Source: Craterostigma plantagineum
Taxonomy: Eukaryota > Streptophyta > Magnoliopsida > Lamiales > Linderniaceae
Assembly: GCA_027422505.1 (NCBI GenBank)
Contig: JAPQWV010000330.1
Coordinates: 434,001 to 498,000 of the forward strand
Length of the DNA: 64,000 bases
Reading direction: 5' to 3'
Under the pieces are notes generated by a model, which had not been told where the DNA came from, did not search any database, and was given only the letters and a program-made list of their open reading frames with translations. Below are positions 44,161 through 57,547 of this stretch, piece after piece (the first letter of the stretch is position 1; every line of letters starts with the position of its first letter). The translations under genes were made by a program, and so were the position numbers.

Positions 44161-45040
44161 ATGGGTTCATCGATTCGAGGGGCAAACACGACGGCGAAGT
44201 CCGTCTACAGAGATCTGCTAAAAGCAGTCAACAAGTACGTTGGCAAAGAAGAACGCCACTCTCATTTTACCGATTATATCAGGCAGGAATTCAGAAATAA
44301 TAGCACCAGTCGAGGAATCCCACAACAATTGAAGCTTGCAAAGGATTATACTCTATACCTCGCAAGTGTCCACCATCACAAGGTAATGAATCTTTAATCC
44401 CTTTTTTTCTATGTGAAATAGCTGGAGTTTTATTAGGATTTCCAAATGTTGGTTTTTCTGTACTATATCAATAAAAGTTGAGGAAAGATGAAATCTTGTC
44501 GTATGAAGAGTTAAATTCTATATTTCGCATGGGTTGTTTCAGCTATTAGGGCTTTACACTAGCGTCATCCTTACTTATGTGTGACACTCGTAGGTTTTTG
44601 AGCGATGTAAGTGCTGTTCTGCACATAAAGTTCCCCATTCTGAAAGATTGAGGCCTTGAGCAGATTCTCCTTTTGCTTCGTTGTGATCATAAACTAGTTA
44701 ATATGTATCTTCCCTTGTTGCATAATTGAGATAAGAAAACTGGTGTTTGGTGTAGATGATCTAATCTTTCAACTATATGTTGACGGGGCAAGCATAATCT
44801 TACTTTTAGCATTTGCAGAAACAAACGCCATATCACATGTGCATTGACTCATAAGATTGATTTGTAACCTTCAAATATTTTCTTCTTCTCTTGAATTCCA
44901 GCCTCATAAACTATATATTTATGCAGGAACTGCTGTTTTCGTATAACATTGCTGTGGATCGGTCTGATGAAATGAAAAGGGTGCTTGGAAAATCTGCTGC
45001 AAGTGTAGGCCTCAAACTTCCTGATGTTTATGAGTCGTGA
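44161..45040 (+). CDS. FMC1/LYR-family mitochondrial assembly protein
   Basis: Two exons, 44161-44382 and 44927-45040, give 111 residues. The N-terminal helix has SVYRDLLKAVNKY, an LYR-like start, followed by an F-x-DYIRQEF helix. The C-terminus has a SAASVGLKLPDVYE block that matches the 'VGLKLP' end of FMC1, an ATP synthase assembly factor of the LYR superfamily. The Arabidopsis relative is annotated only as an LYR Fe/S biogenesis family protein. The likely site is the mitochondrial matrix; the exact partner is inference. Confidence 0.8.
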
Positions 45041-45474
45041 TCGTAATATTTCCAGTCATCTTGCACTTGCTTTGCTCCCACACCAATTCATGCTTAGTTG
45101 ATGTTTTAACTCTGATAGCAAAGGTTTCATCGTGTATATTAACTATGTATCATCTGTTATGTAATAATCACGATGAATTCTTCCCCATCAGATCCTAGTT
45201 GCATCGTTTGTCCTCAGTTAAAAAAGATCACTACGATGGATCTCGAGACATGCTAAACTAAAGTCATTCTCTTACGATGGAGCGAGCAACCGTTCCATAG
45301 CACGCTCGCAAATCCTTCAACAGATATGTTTCATCAGATGATAAAAAACTCGAGATGGGCATACCAAAATATCCATCAGAAGTTCAAAAAGAAAAGAAAG
45401 ACGAACTTTCGACAGATTACAGGAACGAGCAGCTGCAACTTTAAAAAAAATTCACCAGCGTCAACTCTCACTCT
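45041..45474. other. Convergent 3' flanks
   Basis: Spacer between the FMC1-like gene and the carrier gene. No gene seen. Confidence 0.6.
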
Positions 45475-48400
45475 CTATTTCTGCTGCTGCACCAATGCCT
45501 CGGCGCTGCCCTCCTCTTTCTTGTCCATTATAGCCTTCTTCGCAAGCTCATAGCCCGCAAAATTCATTGCGCCGAGCGGAGCTATCCAAAAGAACCTCGG
45601 CAGCGCCCCTTTGAACAATCCCAGCGGTCCTTCGTGGCGTAAGATGGAAAGCGCAACAATCGATAGAGTCACAGGTCGGCCTTGTGGGGCCGTCATGGTG
45701 CGAGTCTTTATCACGTCGAAAGGCGTCGTTAGGACAGCAGACAAACCGCCCGACAAAGCGCCGACCACTATCGTCTCCCAAGGCTCGAGTTCCCTTTCTA
45801 GAACCCTCTGTGCAGCCTAATTAATCCACAAAAGAAAAGATATATATACATATATGCATGTCATATATGTCAATACATATTCAATTCAACTAATTTTCAG
45901 TCGAATACCTTCTTGGATTCAGCGTAGAGGCCCATCCCAGCAACGTAGAAAGGGACCTCACGGCAAAGAGTAGCGCCTGTCCCACGAAAGAAGCCCTTGG
46001 GACCGTCTTGCTGCCAAGTTCCTACAATGGCTTCCCCGACGTTGTTGAAGAGGCCCGCCTGCAATCGTTGCTTCAGCACCTCACATGGGATACGTACAGC
46101 TGTGCCTAAAATAGTGCTGCAAAAGGTCGCCATTGTTTGAACCTACAGCGTTGTAAACGTGCATATTAAGTGCATATCAAGGAGAAAACGTAAGCCCTTG
46201 TACTGTTTTTAACATCGTGGAAAAGGAAGAGACTTTTCACCTGTAACTCTGGGAGTGACGGGCCGATGTGAATCAAGAGAAGTCTGCTAGCCTCGAATAT
46301 TCCAGTTCTCAAACCATGGCTGCCATTATTTCAATGATTAGGGTGGAATTAAGGTACTTGATTATGGGAAAACAGTTGAGGGACGATGTGAAACCTTGAG
46401 AACTGTCCCCATATAGCGGGAATGGATCCTCTGTAGAATCCACGGACGCCGAGATGAGGTAAAGTTGATATGATTTCTGGGAACGTACTGGTCGAGGCTT
46501 GTAATCGTGTCTGATAGAACAATTTTAAGAACAATAAGATTATTTCTGTATGATTGAGTTCGACTGAATAGTATAATCTGAAGCACAGATAGGGCTATAT
46601 TCGTATGTACTCTTAGTTCATAAAGATCGGGGATTCAAGTCCAAATGGAAAAGAAAGTAGAAGAGCGTTGCAGCGCCGAGTTTCTTACCTTGATCGTGTC
46701 AATGGGATGCAATAAAGACGTAGATAATGCAGACGAAAGCCCACCAGCCAAAGCCGATTTTAAGACACTGCCAGCTGGTATTTCCACGGGGGGCGGCACA
46801 GCAACAACTGTAGCAGCTTCGAACCATATACTTCTGTAGAATTACAACAGCGTAGAAGTTAACAAGGTAATACGAAAATCAATTTAATCGTCCCATACAG
46901 ATATACGATTCATGCATTTTCAAAAATCACAAGTCCTTGGCTGAAAAAAAATGTAAGGATCATAATTGGACAGCCAAAATGAGTTAAACCTTTAGCGATT
47001 TACCGTGGATCCTCTTGAAGTCTGTCAGAAGGAAGCAAGAGCATGAAATTTCGGAAATGCCCGTACGAAATAGATTCCTCGGAGTCGGCCTTTAGAAAGC
47101 GCATCATGGCAACAGCATTGTCTTCGCTCGCTGGGAGCCCTGAATTCTTGAGTGAAGCCAAAACCTCACTTTTCTGCAGTGTCCCAGACTTGCTCAAGCA
47201 GAGACTTGTATAAGCCCGAAGAATGGTCGGTTCTTTCTGTTCTATCAAGGACAAGAATTCTTCCAAGCCAAAAGATTTCGAGAACAAGTGACTCCTCGTA
47301 CGCCTCATGAACTCACGTGCGTATCTCTTTGGCAGTTTTCTCTTTCTCATGGCTACTTCGAGATCTTCCATTGTTACACGACCGTCGCCGTCTCTGTCCA
47401 ACTCCTGAAAGAACCTTTTCCCTGCACTCAAATCGATATTGACAAAGATTTCGACACATGTATGCCACACAAAGAAGAAAAGATTCAAACAAGTCTTTCA
47501 ATATATTGAACCGAGCTCATAATCATGACAAACACACCTTCGGCTTCTGTGTATCTGAAGAAATCTTGGACAGAGAACAGCTTCTTTTTGTCAGGATGAT
47601 CTTCTTTTGAAGCTCTTCCTAACGGAGGCAGAAGCTCAATTAGTTCTGTCAACGACACCGTTGACAATGTAGCTCTCAAACGCTCAACATTAGGCAATGG
47701 AATACTCAACAACCCATTTGCCAACTTCTGTGTTGAGCCACCTCTGTTATCATCTCTACTAGTGTCAGCAGTATCAATGCTCTCCTCTCCCACTTCGTCT
47801 ACTGAAGAAGGCACTTCGACGACACTTGGTGGAACACCACCTACTCGGGCAAACTTTAGATTTCCAAAGAACCCATTCACATCTGCTGTTTTACCTTGTA
47901 GAACACTAGTAAGCGACTTAAGGTGGTCAAACATACTAAAACACTCCCCCGGGGCTTCACTATCCCTGCTCTTATGCTCGTGATCTTGAATAACATCAAG
48001 CTTCGGGATATGACTCAACTGATCAACCACAAACCCTATCAAGTACTCAAATGGCATATCTTTGCTTTTGTTAACCATTGTTTGTTGATGCTTTGTTTCG
48101 CGAACCCTCACTTCCTCACACGAATCAGCACAGTGAGAGACATCCCCTCCACCCCTCTTATGAACCCTTTTCTTCTCGCCCTTCGACTTAATTGGAAATG
48201 CCTGTATAAAGCCACTAATCAAAATCGATAGTGCCACGTCCACATGTAAGCAATTGCCACATGAATTCCCATCCCCCTCAGCAGTTCCATATCTATCTTT
48301 CAACCCTTTCTTCGGGACATTTAGGTTCATTTCCCCGTTCCCCTCACAGCCTTTACTAGAACGGCGAGCGTTGTTTCCATTTTTCTCGGTAAAAATTCCA

Positions 48401-48624
48401 ATGAGTATCTTAAGGGGTACTTTACCCTTTTTATGATCGCCACCATTCACAAGAACCTGCTGGCTGCTACTCCTTTTCACCCCATTCTTGGAAAGACCAT
48501 TAAAGCAATGCTCTAAATTCTTGGCAACCTTCCTAAAATTTGACTCGAAAGGCGAAAACACATTCTTGACGACATGAAAAGAGTTCAAGAACGACTCTAA
48601 TGGATCATTTCGTGAAACTACCAT
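45475..48624 (-). CDS. SAMTL: EF-hand mitochondrial carrier, SAM transporter-like (SAMTL)
   Basis: Seven exons: 48624-47538, 47421-47004, 46833-46689, 46510-46395, 46319-46241, 46142-45909 and 45816-45475, all in frame, giving 806 residues (Arabidopsis At2g35800 is about 820). The first ~360 residues are a poorly conserved, low-complexity extension. An EF-hand follows (LDRDGDGRVTMEDL), then a helical region. The C-terminal ~300 residues are a mitochondrial carrier domain with its three PX(D/E)XX(K/R) signatures: HPIDTIK, IPCEVLK and TPFDVIK. Carriers of this clade resemble S-adenosylmethionine transporters. Calcium control through the EF-hand is inference, and the substrate is unproven. Confidence 0.93.
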
Positions 48625-49851
48625 CCCTCAAATCCCTAGCTTAATCACAGCTCATATAAGGAAATTGAAGCTCAAAACATAAATTGATTGCAATCCCACC
48701 AACAACAAACACCAACCAAATTTATGTAGTAACCTTTAAATCCAACAAACCAGACCAGCTTGCAATAGCCTATGGACCCTTATACCACAGAAAAATGGAA
48801 TACAAAAAGGTTACAGATCTTCAGCAAAGAAAGTCAACTGGTGATTGCAAAGCCAGTTTGTAGCCACCATTTGATGGGAAGTAATGCAACTCTCAGGAAG
48901 ATGGGAAGTTTCAAGCAACCATCTTTTTTTCTTGTCAAAATGTAAATCTAAAAGTGAAAAAACGAAAAAAAGATAGATGGATAATCTTGCATTCACTACA
49001 ATTCCAACAAAAGATAAAAACATCAAAAAATATGTATTTATGAGGCCGACAACTCTTCAGATAAACGGCTCTTAGTTCTCTTGCTTAAAGTCTCAGGACA
49101 AGCTGAAGAATCTGAAAGACATGGTGAACCGCACAACTACAGAAAGAGAACACATTCGTTTGAGCTCAAATATTCATCTCACCATTGAATTGAAATAAAT
49201 ATAGTATATAATCCACTCTCAGCATTAAATAACACGAAGTGGATTAGTTTAATCGGCTTAAAGACGGATATGTCCTTAATCTCCATCCTTATCCAGTCAC
49301 GTCAGCAGCTTGTATTTGTCATATATCCAAAGGGCGTGTTTGGCATTTCAAAATACGTGGCCGGTTCGTGCACTTCGACGAGGATATAAAAACATTGTCT
49401 TTTAATTATTACATAAAAAGTATATTGTTATACCTTTAATCACCATCGGTATTAACACGAAAATTCTCCCTTTTGTCACAACACAACTGTCTCGATTGCT
49501 GTTGGATTTTGGTTTATTATTTTTTTACATATAGAATTACTATTTTGTTTAGTTCGGTATAAGTAAAATAATTACTATAGCAACAACAAATAAGTCAAGG
49601 CTCACCATAAAGACACGTCATCTTACATTTTCAACGCATAATCATTCTAAAGGGCATCTACTTGTATTTTTTATGCCCTGAACCTGCAATATACCATTAT
49701 GTATATCCTGTAAACTCTATATATACTTTATTTTTTTTTATAGCGTTTACAATGAATGAATCGTTTAGTCTCCCGAAAGAAATATAACACGCAACTCCTC
49801 TCCCTCAAAAAATGAATTACTCAAATGGTGGGCCGGGCCGGGCCGGGCCGA
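48625..49851. other. SAMTL 5' region and SKS-like gene 3' flank
   Basis: It holds the leader and promoter of the carrier gene and AT-rich spacer. A short GGGCC-type tandem (about four copies, 49830-49850) sits just past the stop codon of the next gene. No gene seen. Confidence 0.55.
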
Positions 49852-51621
49852 TTAAGTTCCGCTGTACGGCATTGGGTTGGGCATGCCCTTGACGATCCCA
49901 CAGAGAGGCTGAGAGTCGAACATATTGTACTCATCACGGAGAGAACGCGCCGGAGATAGGACGCTGACGTAGAGCTGCTGCCCTAAGTACTGATTCTCAA
50001 GCACCATCGATCTCAAGCTCCACATTCCGGCGTTGTCCAAGGTTGTCATGACGGCGGCCCAGCTCCTGGGATACACCTGCACCGTGTGCCTGCTAACGGC
50101 GTCGATCAAGTTGTAGTTCTGCCTCTTCGCCGGCGTCCACGTCCCTGGCTCGATCCTGTCGTAGGAGAAACTCCATTGACGACGTTGTAAGAGAGAAAAA
50201 ATAGACGGCGGCGATAAATTAATTAATCATGGATGGAATATGGTCCCTTACGCGACTGGGAAGAAAGCGTAGCCGTCCAAGTGGTAAGACTGGACGGAGT
50301 CGGTGGGGTTTTCAAAGACGATCTCCACAAACTCTCTGAAGTTTCCGGCGATGACATTGGGAGCCACGGCGAGCGGCCTGCGCAGGTCCCTAGCCGTGGG
50401 CTGGTCCTTGATGACGTTGTACTTGAAAACCCTATCTGCGACGCCGAAGTACTCGGCGAGCTTCACTGGGGTTTCCGGGTCGACGTGCGACAGCCCATTT
50501 ATGCCGTACCTGAGCTTTCCGGCGACCGGCGCCGACGTGCCCACGACCTTAATCGTGCGGGCGATGGTGATTTTCCCGTAGTGGTACGAGCCTTGTGGGT
50601 TGGGTCTGGCCGCGCTCGCCGTGAGGTTCCAGTGCAGGGAACGGAACTGGCTGAGCGAAAACGCCACGTCGGTCGGCGCCGGTGGTATCACCGGCGAGGC
50701 CGGACCGACCCCGCCGACGTAACCCACGACCGCCGTCGCGGTGTACTCAGGGGAGACGAACCTCGTCGAGGCCACCAAAAGGTAGTCCTTGGGCGCCTGG
50801 TCGGCGGTGACGAGGACGGAATAGCACTGTCCAAGGTGGACGTCGAGCGATTCGTAGACGTTCTGCACCGTGTGCGAGCCCTCGGTTTCGACGAGCTTCA
50901 TGGTGTGCCCTTGCAGGCGAACGTTGACCGAGTTCTTCATGCCCACGTTGCAGAACCTGTAGCGATACGTCTTGCCGGCGACCATTCTGTAGATGGGTCC
51001 GCCGTCGGAGGCCTTCTTCCCGTTAATAATAACTCCGTCGGGGTTTCCAATCCCAAACCCGCCGTCAAGCATGGCCCTGAGCTCGCCGTGGTCCTTAGCA
51101 TACCAATCTCCGACGAGCACCTCAAATTCGCCCTCAGGCCTGTCAAACGGCACGGGGATGAGGTCGCGGCTGTGCACCGTGATGGGGCCATAGCCACCGG
51201 CGGCGCGGTGGAGGGCGGTGGTGGGGTAGTAGTAAAAGGAGCCGATTTGGTCCTTCACCTGAAAACGGTAGGTGTAGTTGCCGCCGGGGGGAATGGGGCA
51301 GGTGGTTCCTAATGTTCCTTCCTGCCAAGAATTCTTCCTCTGCTGTATTCCGTGCCATGTGAAGAGCAGAGGTTCGTCGAGGTTGTTGATGACGTTGACC
51401 ACCACGTTGTTGTTCGACGTGCCGTTGATCCTTGGGCCGGGAAATTGACCGTTGATGGTGATGACCCTCTGTGGGACCCCCAAAGGGGCTAGGGTTGAGT
51501 AGGCGACGTTCCACGTGTAGAACAAGTATGGATCTTCGCAGCTGACGAGGCATGACGATGATGATAGGAGAAGAACGAGCAGTGAAAAGAAAAGGCCCTT
51601 CTTCATCGCCATGCCGCCCAT
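49852..51621 (-). CDS. SKU5-similar / Bp10-type multicopper-oxidase-like protein
   Basis: Two exons, 51621-50252 and 50155-49852, joined within an Ala codon, giving 557 residues. A hydrophobic signal peptide (FFSLLVLLLSSSSCLVSCE) leads into three cupredoxin domains: LYTWNVAYST-like start, VINNLDEPLLFTWHGI, RAAGGYGPITVHSR, ETPVKLAEYFGV, QSYHLDGYAFF, then SRHTVQVYPRSWAA and DNAGMWSLRS. It is secreted to the cell wall. As in SKS proteins, most copper ligands are missing: the HXH of the second motif is replaced by GSFYYYP, and no Cys stands in DNAGMW. Oxidase activity is therefore doubtful. It resembles pollen-expressed Bp10/NTP303 proteins. No GPI-signal tail is seen. Confidence 0.92.
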
Positions 51622-54436
51622 TATAATAATCTTGCTTCTTTCGAGGGGGAGGACTTGATTTTTATTTATTACATCGATTGAAATTTCAGGACATGTTTTC
51701 CTAGTATTTATATTGCCAGCAGTTTGAGTTATGTAAAGGTAGCCCGCGATGAGCGCTTCGTCTGATTGTTTATCGCCTTTGGTTTGAATCTCTTGACTGA
51801 GAGTAATTTCATGCTGTTTTGACTCTGATGACGACGAAAATGGAGAATGATAAATGGGCCTAATAACTCAAATTGGGTTGGCCCAAAAAATGCACACGTT
51901 CGTCATCTTGTGGCACACGTGTGTCTATATTATCTATTGTGGTGGCCGAAGCAAAGCCCTAGCTATTGAGCCAATAACTAAACCCTACATGCCATAAATG
52001 TCTGAAATTTGGTTTGGGAGAAAGATGCTATAAGAAAACAAATGAAAAGGAAACATATCCCACAATGATGTATCCAACACATGCATACATCTATATCAAA
52101 AAGAATAGAGAAATTATTACAACGACCTGCAAAATATGTAAAAGAATAATGAATTAAAAGGAAAGGTCATGTCACGACACGAGACAACTCGCTCTCAAAA
52201 TCTCTGCTGCGCTTCTGAGATATGTAAGAATAGTCATAGTGATTATACTAATGCCCTTTTCCCTTATTCACAGCAGCCCACCTCCAACCAACTGCATAAC
52301 AATTATTGTGATTCAACTTTCCTTCACCTTCTTCAAATATAGACAAGAGAGAACCCTCACACACACACACACAGACGACACACACACTGTTGACTTGTGA
52401 GAGAACTCTTTTTTCCTTTTTGCTCTATATATATTATTACTTTCCTCTGTTCGCTTTATCCCCGACTCCATAGCCTTTTCTCTTGGGGGAAAATCCTCCG
52501 CCTACACCTCATCACAAGCAACATATCATCTCTCTCACTTTGTATATTTGCAGACGACTTTACATTACCTTCTTTCTCTCTCCGAGCGTACGTGCTTTTT
52601 GCGTGTTTTTATGTATGTGTGTGAGTTGAGAGAGAAAGAGATAAGCTCATGAGATGGGAGTTTCTTCCTGATATTACGGTTGCACCATCTTTATATGCAT
52701 AGTTATGATTTTATCTTTATCACCTGCGAAAAGATTGATGAGCCCTTTTGCATGATTCTTGAAAAGTATAGGAGAAGGAAAAAGATTATATATAAATCAC
52801 ATCCGTAGGCAGACAAAAAGGGTAGTAGTAGTACTTTCCGCAAACTTCAGCAAAGGCTGGGGCTTTGCAGACTCAAAATTATTATATATACTTAATATTC
52901 CTTTTGTTCCTCAGGAAAGAAAAAAAAAAAGAAAAGTTCGAGAGAGAGAGAGAAAGCGAAGAAGAGGAAAGGTATTGAACTGGGCTCCGATCTGTTTTGT
53001 CAAAACTGCACAGCACAGCACAGGGACGAACTGTAGAGAAGGTGGAAAAGGGAGTAAAAGGGAAACCTTTGTGCTGTGTCATTGTTTACATTTGACCGCA
53101 TATCTCGAGGTCGTAGTTTGAGTTTTCAACAAGGAAAGAAACGAAGCGTTTAACAACTTTTATTCTGTCTAGGTATAAACGAGATTTCTTAGGAAGCTAT
53201 TTTTCTTTCTTTCTTATTTTTTCATTTTTCACACGTTTGCATATTATTTTATTTTACTTTCATTATTCTTTCCTATATTTGGGTTCTTGATGTGATAATC
53301 TTAACAGTAGTAGAGGAACAACTGGGTTAGCTAGCTTTCACGGCTCTCTCTCAAAAGTCTCCCTGTCCGAAAGGTAAGTGATGCAAGTCTTCCTCTTTCT
53401 CTCTCTCTCTCAATCTATATACGTAGGTTTGTACGTATGTTTATTTTTTTAATGTTTATTTGACACTAACTTACATGTGAGAATGAAATGAATTTCAAGC
53501 AAGATCTGGTTTTTAATAATAAGATTAACATCGATGTCAGTGACATTATAGGAATGAAGAAAGAAAAGAAAACTCGCTTTCACGAGATCCAATTCGGAAA
53601 TCTTCTTTTAATCCTTTCTTCTCCTTCTTGGGAAAAATAAAACCCTAATTATAATACAGTGTGTGTCATGACCGAAGAAGCCTACTCTCTTTTTATCTTC
53701 CCATCTGCCCGTAAAAGACCAAACTACATCTTGCTCAGCCGTCGTCGTTAGTTTTCTTTTCCTTTTAAGAGAAGAGAAGAGATTAATATCGTGGCACTGC
53801 AATTCTTGAATTTTGTTTCTTGACAGCCCATATATCTTACACATAAAATCTTTACACGATAGTCATATGGTTTATGATGCAGTTCTCTAAAGTCAAGAAA
53901 ACACAAAGGAGAAGACAAGAATTTGACCAATTCTGAGAGAGTTGAGCATACGAAAGGCAGGTATATATGTATCGAGCATATACATTTCCCAGATTTGGGT
54001 CATTACTTTTTGATGTAGTTTCTTTCATCCTTTATACTCCACCTCAGCTCTATTAGACTGTTTTCTTGCAAAAGCCAAAACTTTACAATGATTTTTCTGC
54101 CCATGTCTGGATAAAAAACTGTTGGATATTTCAATGATGGCCTGAAATGCTCCATTCAAAGAACCTCCTATTCATTCATTTTACTCCTTTTCATCAAGTT
54201 TTACAGCTTTCGTTCATTTTCTCGAAATGAGAGATGTAGGCGCGTTAGAAAATTCTCGCCGATGCATAGATCGTAGCTACCCATATAGTCAAATACGCAA
54301 TTTTCCTTTCTTCCAATAATAAAAATGACAGAAAGAAAAACAAAAGTTCATCTTTTCTCACTGTACTTTTTCTTCCTTTTTGTCCTTTTCCGTGTAGATA
54401 AACAGTCGCCACAACAACAAGTCGTGCACGCCGTAC
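51622..54436 (+). other. Long AS2 upstream region with probable 5' UTR intron
   Basis: Divergent spacer between the SKS-like gene and AS2. CA and CT microsatellites occur (about 52361-52388 and 53392-53411). A donor CGAAAG|GTAAGTG at about 53372 and an acceptor CCGTGTAG at about 54397 suggest a leader intron of about 1 kb, as known for AS2 genes. No other gene is supported. Confidence 0.5.
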
Positions 54437-55051
54437 ATGGCCTCTTCAACCTCGCCGTGCGCCGCCTGCAAATTCCTCCGGCGAAAGTGCCAGCCCGAGT
54501 GCGTCTTCGCACCGTACTTCCCACCTGACCAACCCCAGAAATTCGCCAACGTCCACAAAGTCTTCGGCGCCAGCAACGTCACAAAGCTCCTCAACGAACT
54601 CCAGCCCCACCAGCGCGAGGACGCCGTCAACTCCCTCGCCTACGAGGCCGACATGCGCCTGAGGGACCCAGTCTACGGCTGCGTCGGCGTCATCTCCCTC
54701 CTTCAGCACCAGCTAAGGCAGCTTCAGATAGACCTCAGCTGCGCCAAGTCTGAGCTCTCAAAGTACCAGAACAGCACCACCGCCGCCCACTTTTACCACC
54801 ATCAGTTCTTCCCCCACCACCACCACCACGTCGTGGCGGCGAGCCACCAGCAGCAGGCGGTGAGGTCCGCCTTTGACGGGCTTAATAATAACAGTAGTAA
54901 CGGCGGCGGTGGTAATAATATCAGCGGTTACGATCACCACGTCGGCGGTGGTGGTGCAGGTGGGCTTCTCGCCGTGAACCATGTCTCGGCTCAGCTCGGC
55001 GGGTTTCAGCACGCTTCTAGGGCGACGGCCGATCATGGGCGTCCAACTTGA
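54437..55051 (+). CDS. AS2: ASYMMETRIC LEAVES 2 (LOB-domain transcription factor, LBD6)
   Basis: A single coding exon of 204 residues. The LOB domain starts near the N-terminus: the zinc C-block CX2CX6CX3C (CAACKFLRRKCQPEC), the GAS block with FAPYFPPDQPQKFANVHKVF, and the leucine-zipper-like end (VISLLQHQLRQLQIDLSCAK). The match to AS2 is nearly exact through this domain. The C-terminal half is lineage-specific and rich in H, G and N. AS2 with the MYB protein AS1 represses class I KNOX genes and promotes adaxial leaf fate in the nucleus. A copia-derived element lies 350 bp past the stop. Confidence 0.95.
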   Translation: MASSTSPCAACKFLRRKCQPECVFAPYFPPDQPQKFANVHKVFGASNVTKLLNELQPHQREDAVNSLAYEADMRLRDPVYGCVGVISLLQHQLRQLQIDLSCAKSELSKYQNSTTAAHFYHHQFFPHHHHHVVAASHQQQAVRSAFDGLNNNSSNGGGGNNISGYDHHVGGGGAGGLLAVNHVSAQLGGFQHASRATADHGRPT

Positions 55052-55397
55052 ATTTGATGCGTCGTCGCCGGTTATTATTATACTATGTTTGAATATCGTT
55101 TTTTTTTTTCATTTTGATTTTGTGTTTGCTGTCTATCGCTAACGCTAAACAAAGCCAATCAGTTATTGCGTATGATTTGGGGCTCTCCCTCTCTCTCTCT
55201 TTATATATAGTTGATTGGTTAGGGTTTAGTGCTAATTAATTACATAGTTGAGTTTTATGGATTACGTACGGTGTAATGAAATGATCGGAACTTAAAAATG
55301 TATGTGTGTGCGAGTGTTGTGTGAACACTTTATTGTATTTGTTGATCATTCCTCTTTTTTTTTTTTTTTTTAAACCGAATTTTCTTTAAGTGATTTT

Positions 55398-55960
55398 TGT
55401 TGGGGTTGAGCTGTAATATTAATTTCGGGCCAGCGGTAGTTGTATTTGGACCCCGCGACAATTTATCGGGATATTAATTAAAGTCGAAATGACACCGAAA
55501 GAACACCGAGATTTTTACGTGGTTCGGCCAATACCGCCTACATCCACGGAGAGACAATAGTTTTACTATATTGAAGAATATTACACCGTACAAAATAACG
55601 CTCGTGTTTAAACTCAAAACCCCGAGACCCCTTACCCACCCGGGTAATGTTTTTGTACCCACTCTCAACTACCCAGTAAAACTACACCTGCTCTCACCCT
55701 TATCCACCCAGACAAGATTTCTTTTTTTTCTTTTCTTTCTCATTTTCTCTCTCTCTCACTCCACCCCTCTCTCTCTCCCCTCTCTCTCTCTCTCGTTGGG
55801 GTTTTGGGGTGGTTTCAAGTGAAGATTTCATCCCCTTTTATAGCCAATTGCCATGGGAAGATGACAAACAACAATGCCTCATTGCTTACATCATTGGAAG
55901 AGGAAATCAAAATCATTTTCTCCATCTCTCGGCATGTGTGGGTATGTTGAAAAATCAACA
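55398..55960 (-). repeat. Left LTR of copia element B
   Basis: 563 bp, TGTTGGGGTTGAG...AATCAACA in window orientation. It contains a long CT-rich tract near 55735-55795. Confidence 0.9.
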
Positions 55961-57547
55961 ATTCTCCCCCTTTTTCAACATCTACGCATTCTTTAGAGAG
56001 CATTCCAGTGAACCCGAGAATAAGGGTAACCCGTTCGTAAATACCACGAACGTCCATTGGCCTTCCTTTGTAGCACCTACACATAATCCGAATCAAGAGT
56101 TTCAGTCCTACCCACTTGATTCTTTCAACAGCCAATCTTATGTGCAGCTATGTTGAATCGACTCGACCCGTCGATTTCCGAAGAGGGACTTCGATGCAAC
56201 CCCTTCTCCGGCAGGATTTTCCTTCTCACCATCGTCTGCTTTTATACCACGCTCGAGCGATTTTCGTGAACCCATCGAAGTCTGAGTATTATATACCATA
56301 CTCATGTCCAGACGATACAAACCTTTGCACTCTTCTCCCTTCTGTAGGACCATTTCCACCATGTGTGATTTCTCAGACTCCCCCTGCTATGAAACCCCAT
56401 AGCCCTGGAATTTGACTGGCTCAAGAATATTAAAAACTACGCAACTTTGGGACAACGTCACACCACCCAAAATGCGCACCGCTCCACCAACCATTTTGAC
56501 GTTCCTCGTTTCAACACACCGAACAACACAACGATATCCATCGGCCCATGGAGATCGAAAATCGTTCGCATCTTCCCGAACGCATCAAAATATTCTCTTG
56601 GAGCAAACTCGAATTTAATATCCTTCTTCCTGAGAATGAGCGCCATCATTAGAGACTGTGAGAACGTCTCTAAGATAAACTGTGTGCTACCTCCGTTGTG
56701 GAATTTTCCTAGCCGCTTGTCCTTCTTCCTCCATGTTCGGACAATTTCTCCTGATGTGTCCGGCTCACCACATTTGTGGCATCACATGCCCTTCCCGCCA
56801 CCTGGATTTAGACCTGCTGCTGTCTCCAAATCCCCTTGGCGTATCACCTTCCTCTATGATTCACTTTGAAAAAATAGTCAACGCCCGACTATCACCATAA
56901 TTTGACCGCCTTCTCTTTTCTTGCTCCAAAAGAGTTGACTCCACCATCCACCGTCTGCACCGTCTCGTACCGGATGGTTGTGATCAAATTATCATCAGAA
57001 TCAGGAAGCGAGGTAAGAAGCAAGAGGGCCTTACTTCTTCCTCTCTGACACATCTTGACTCCAAAATTTCCGTCATTTACTCCGACTTTTCCTCGTCTCC
57101 CATCAAAGCTTATCACCCAGCCTTGACAAACGAGCACATCCTTCACTCTTCTCTGCCGCAGAGTGAAACCTCCCGCATCAGCACATTGTCGCACTTTGCT
57201 GTCATCCGTTACTATTATCCTTGCAGAGATTTAACAGCCCGGCCCAAATAGTACTGATCAGATATTTCCCAGGAAAGGCGAACGACCTGCCTCACAGCAC
57301 TATTGCCATAACTCGCCAAAACTCCACCGCCGCACAAGCTCCGCCCACACCGAGCATCCCATCAACGATAACCATCTTGTACCATTATTTCTTCAATACA
57401 AGGCATCACCTCGTTGAACCTCGCTCTAACATCGGCTCCCCCCTATCCATATTCCCTTCTGATATCTTTTCTGATGTGGAAGTTCAGACTCAGCTGCAAC
57501 CACAGAGCATACTCAGAATACCAGCATAGTTTGGCTCTGATACCACT

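Noticed and set aside
50233..51312. 359-codon plus-strand frame
   Set aside because: It is antisense to the SKS-like oxidase gene, whose GC-rich third positions keep the opposite strand open.
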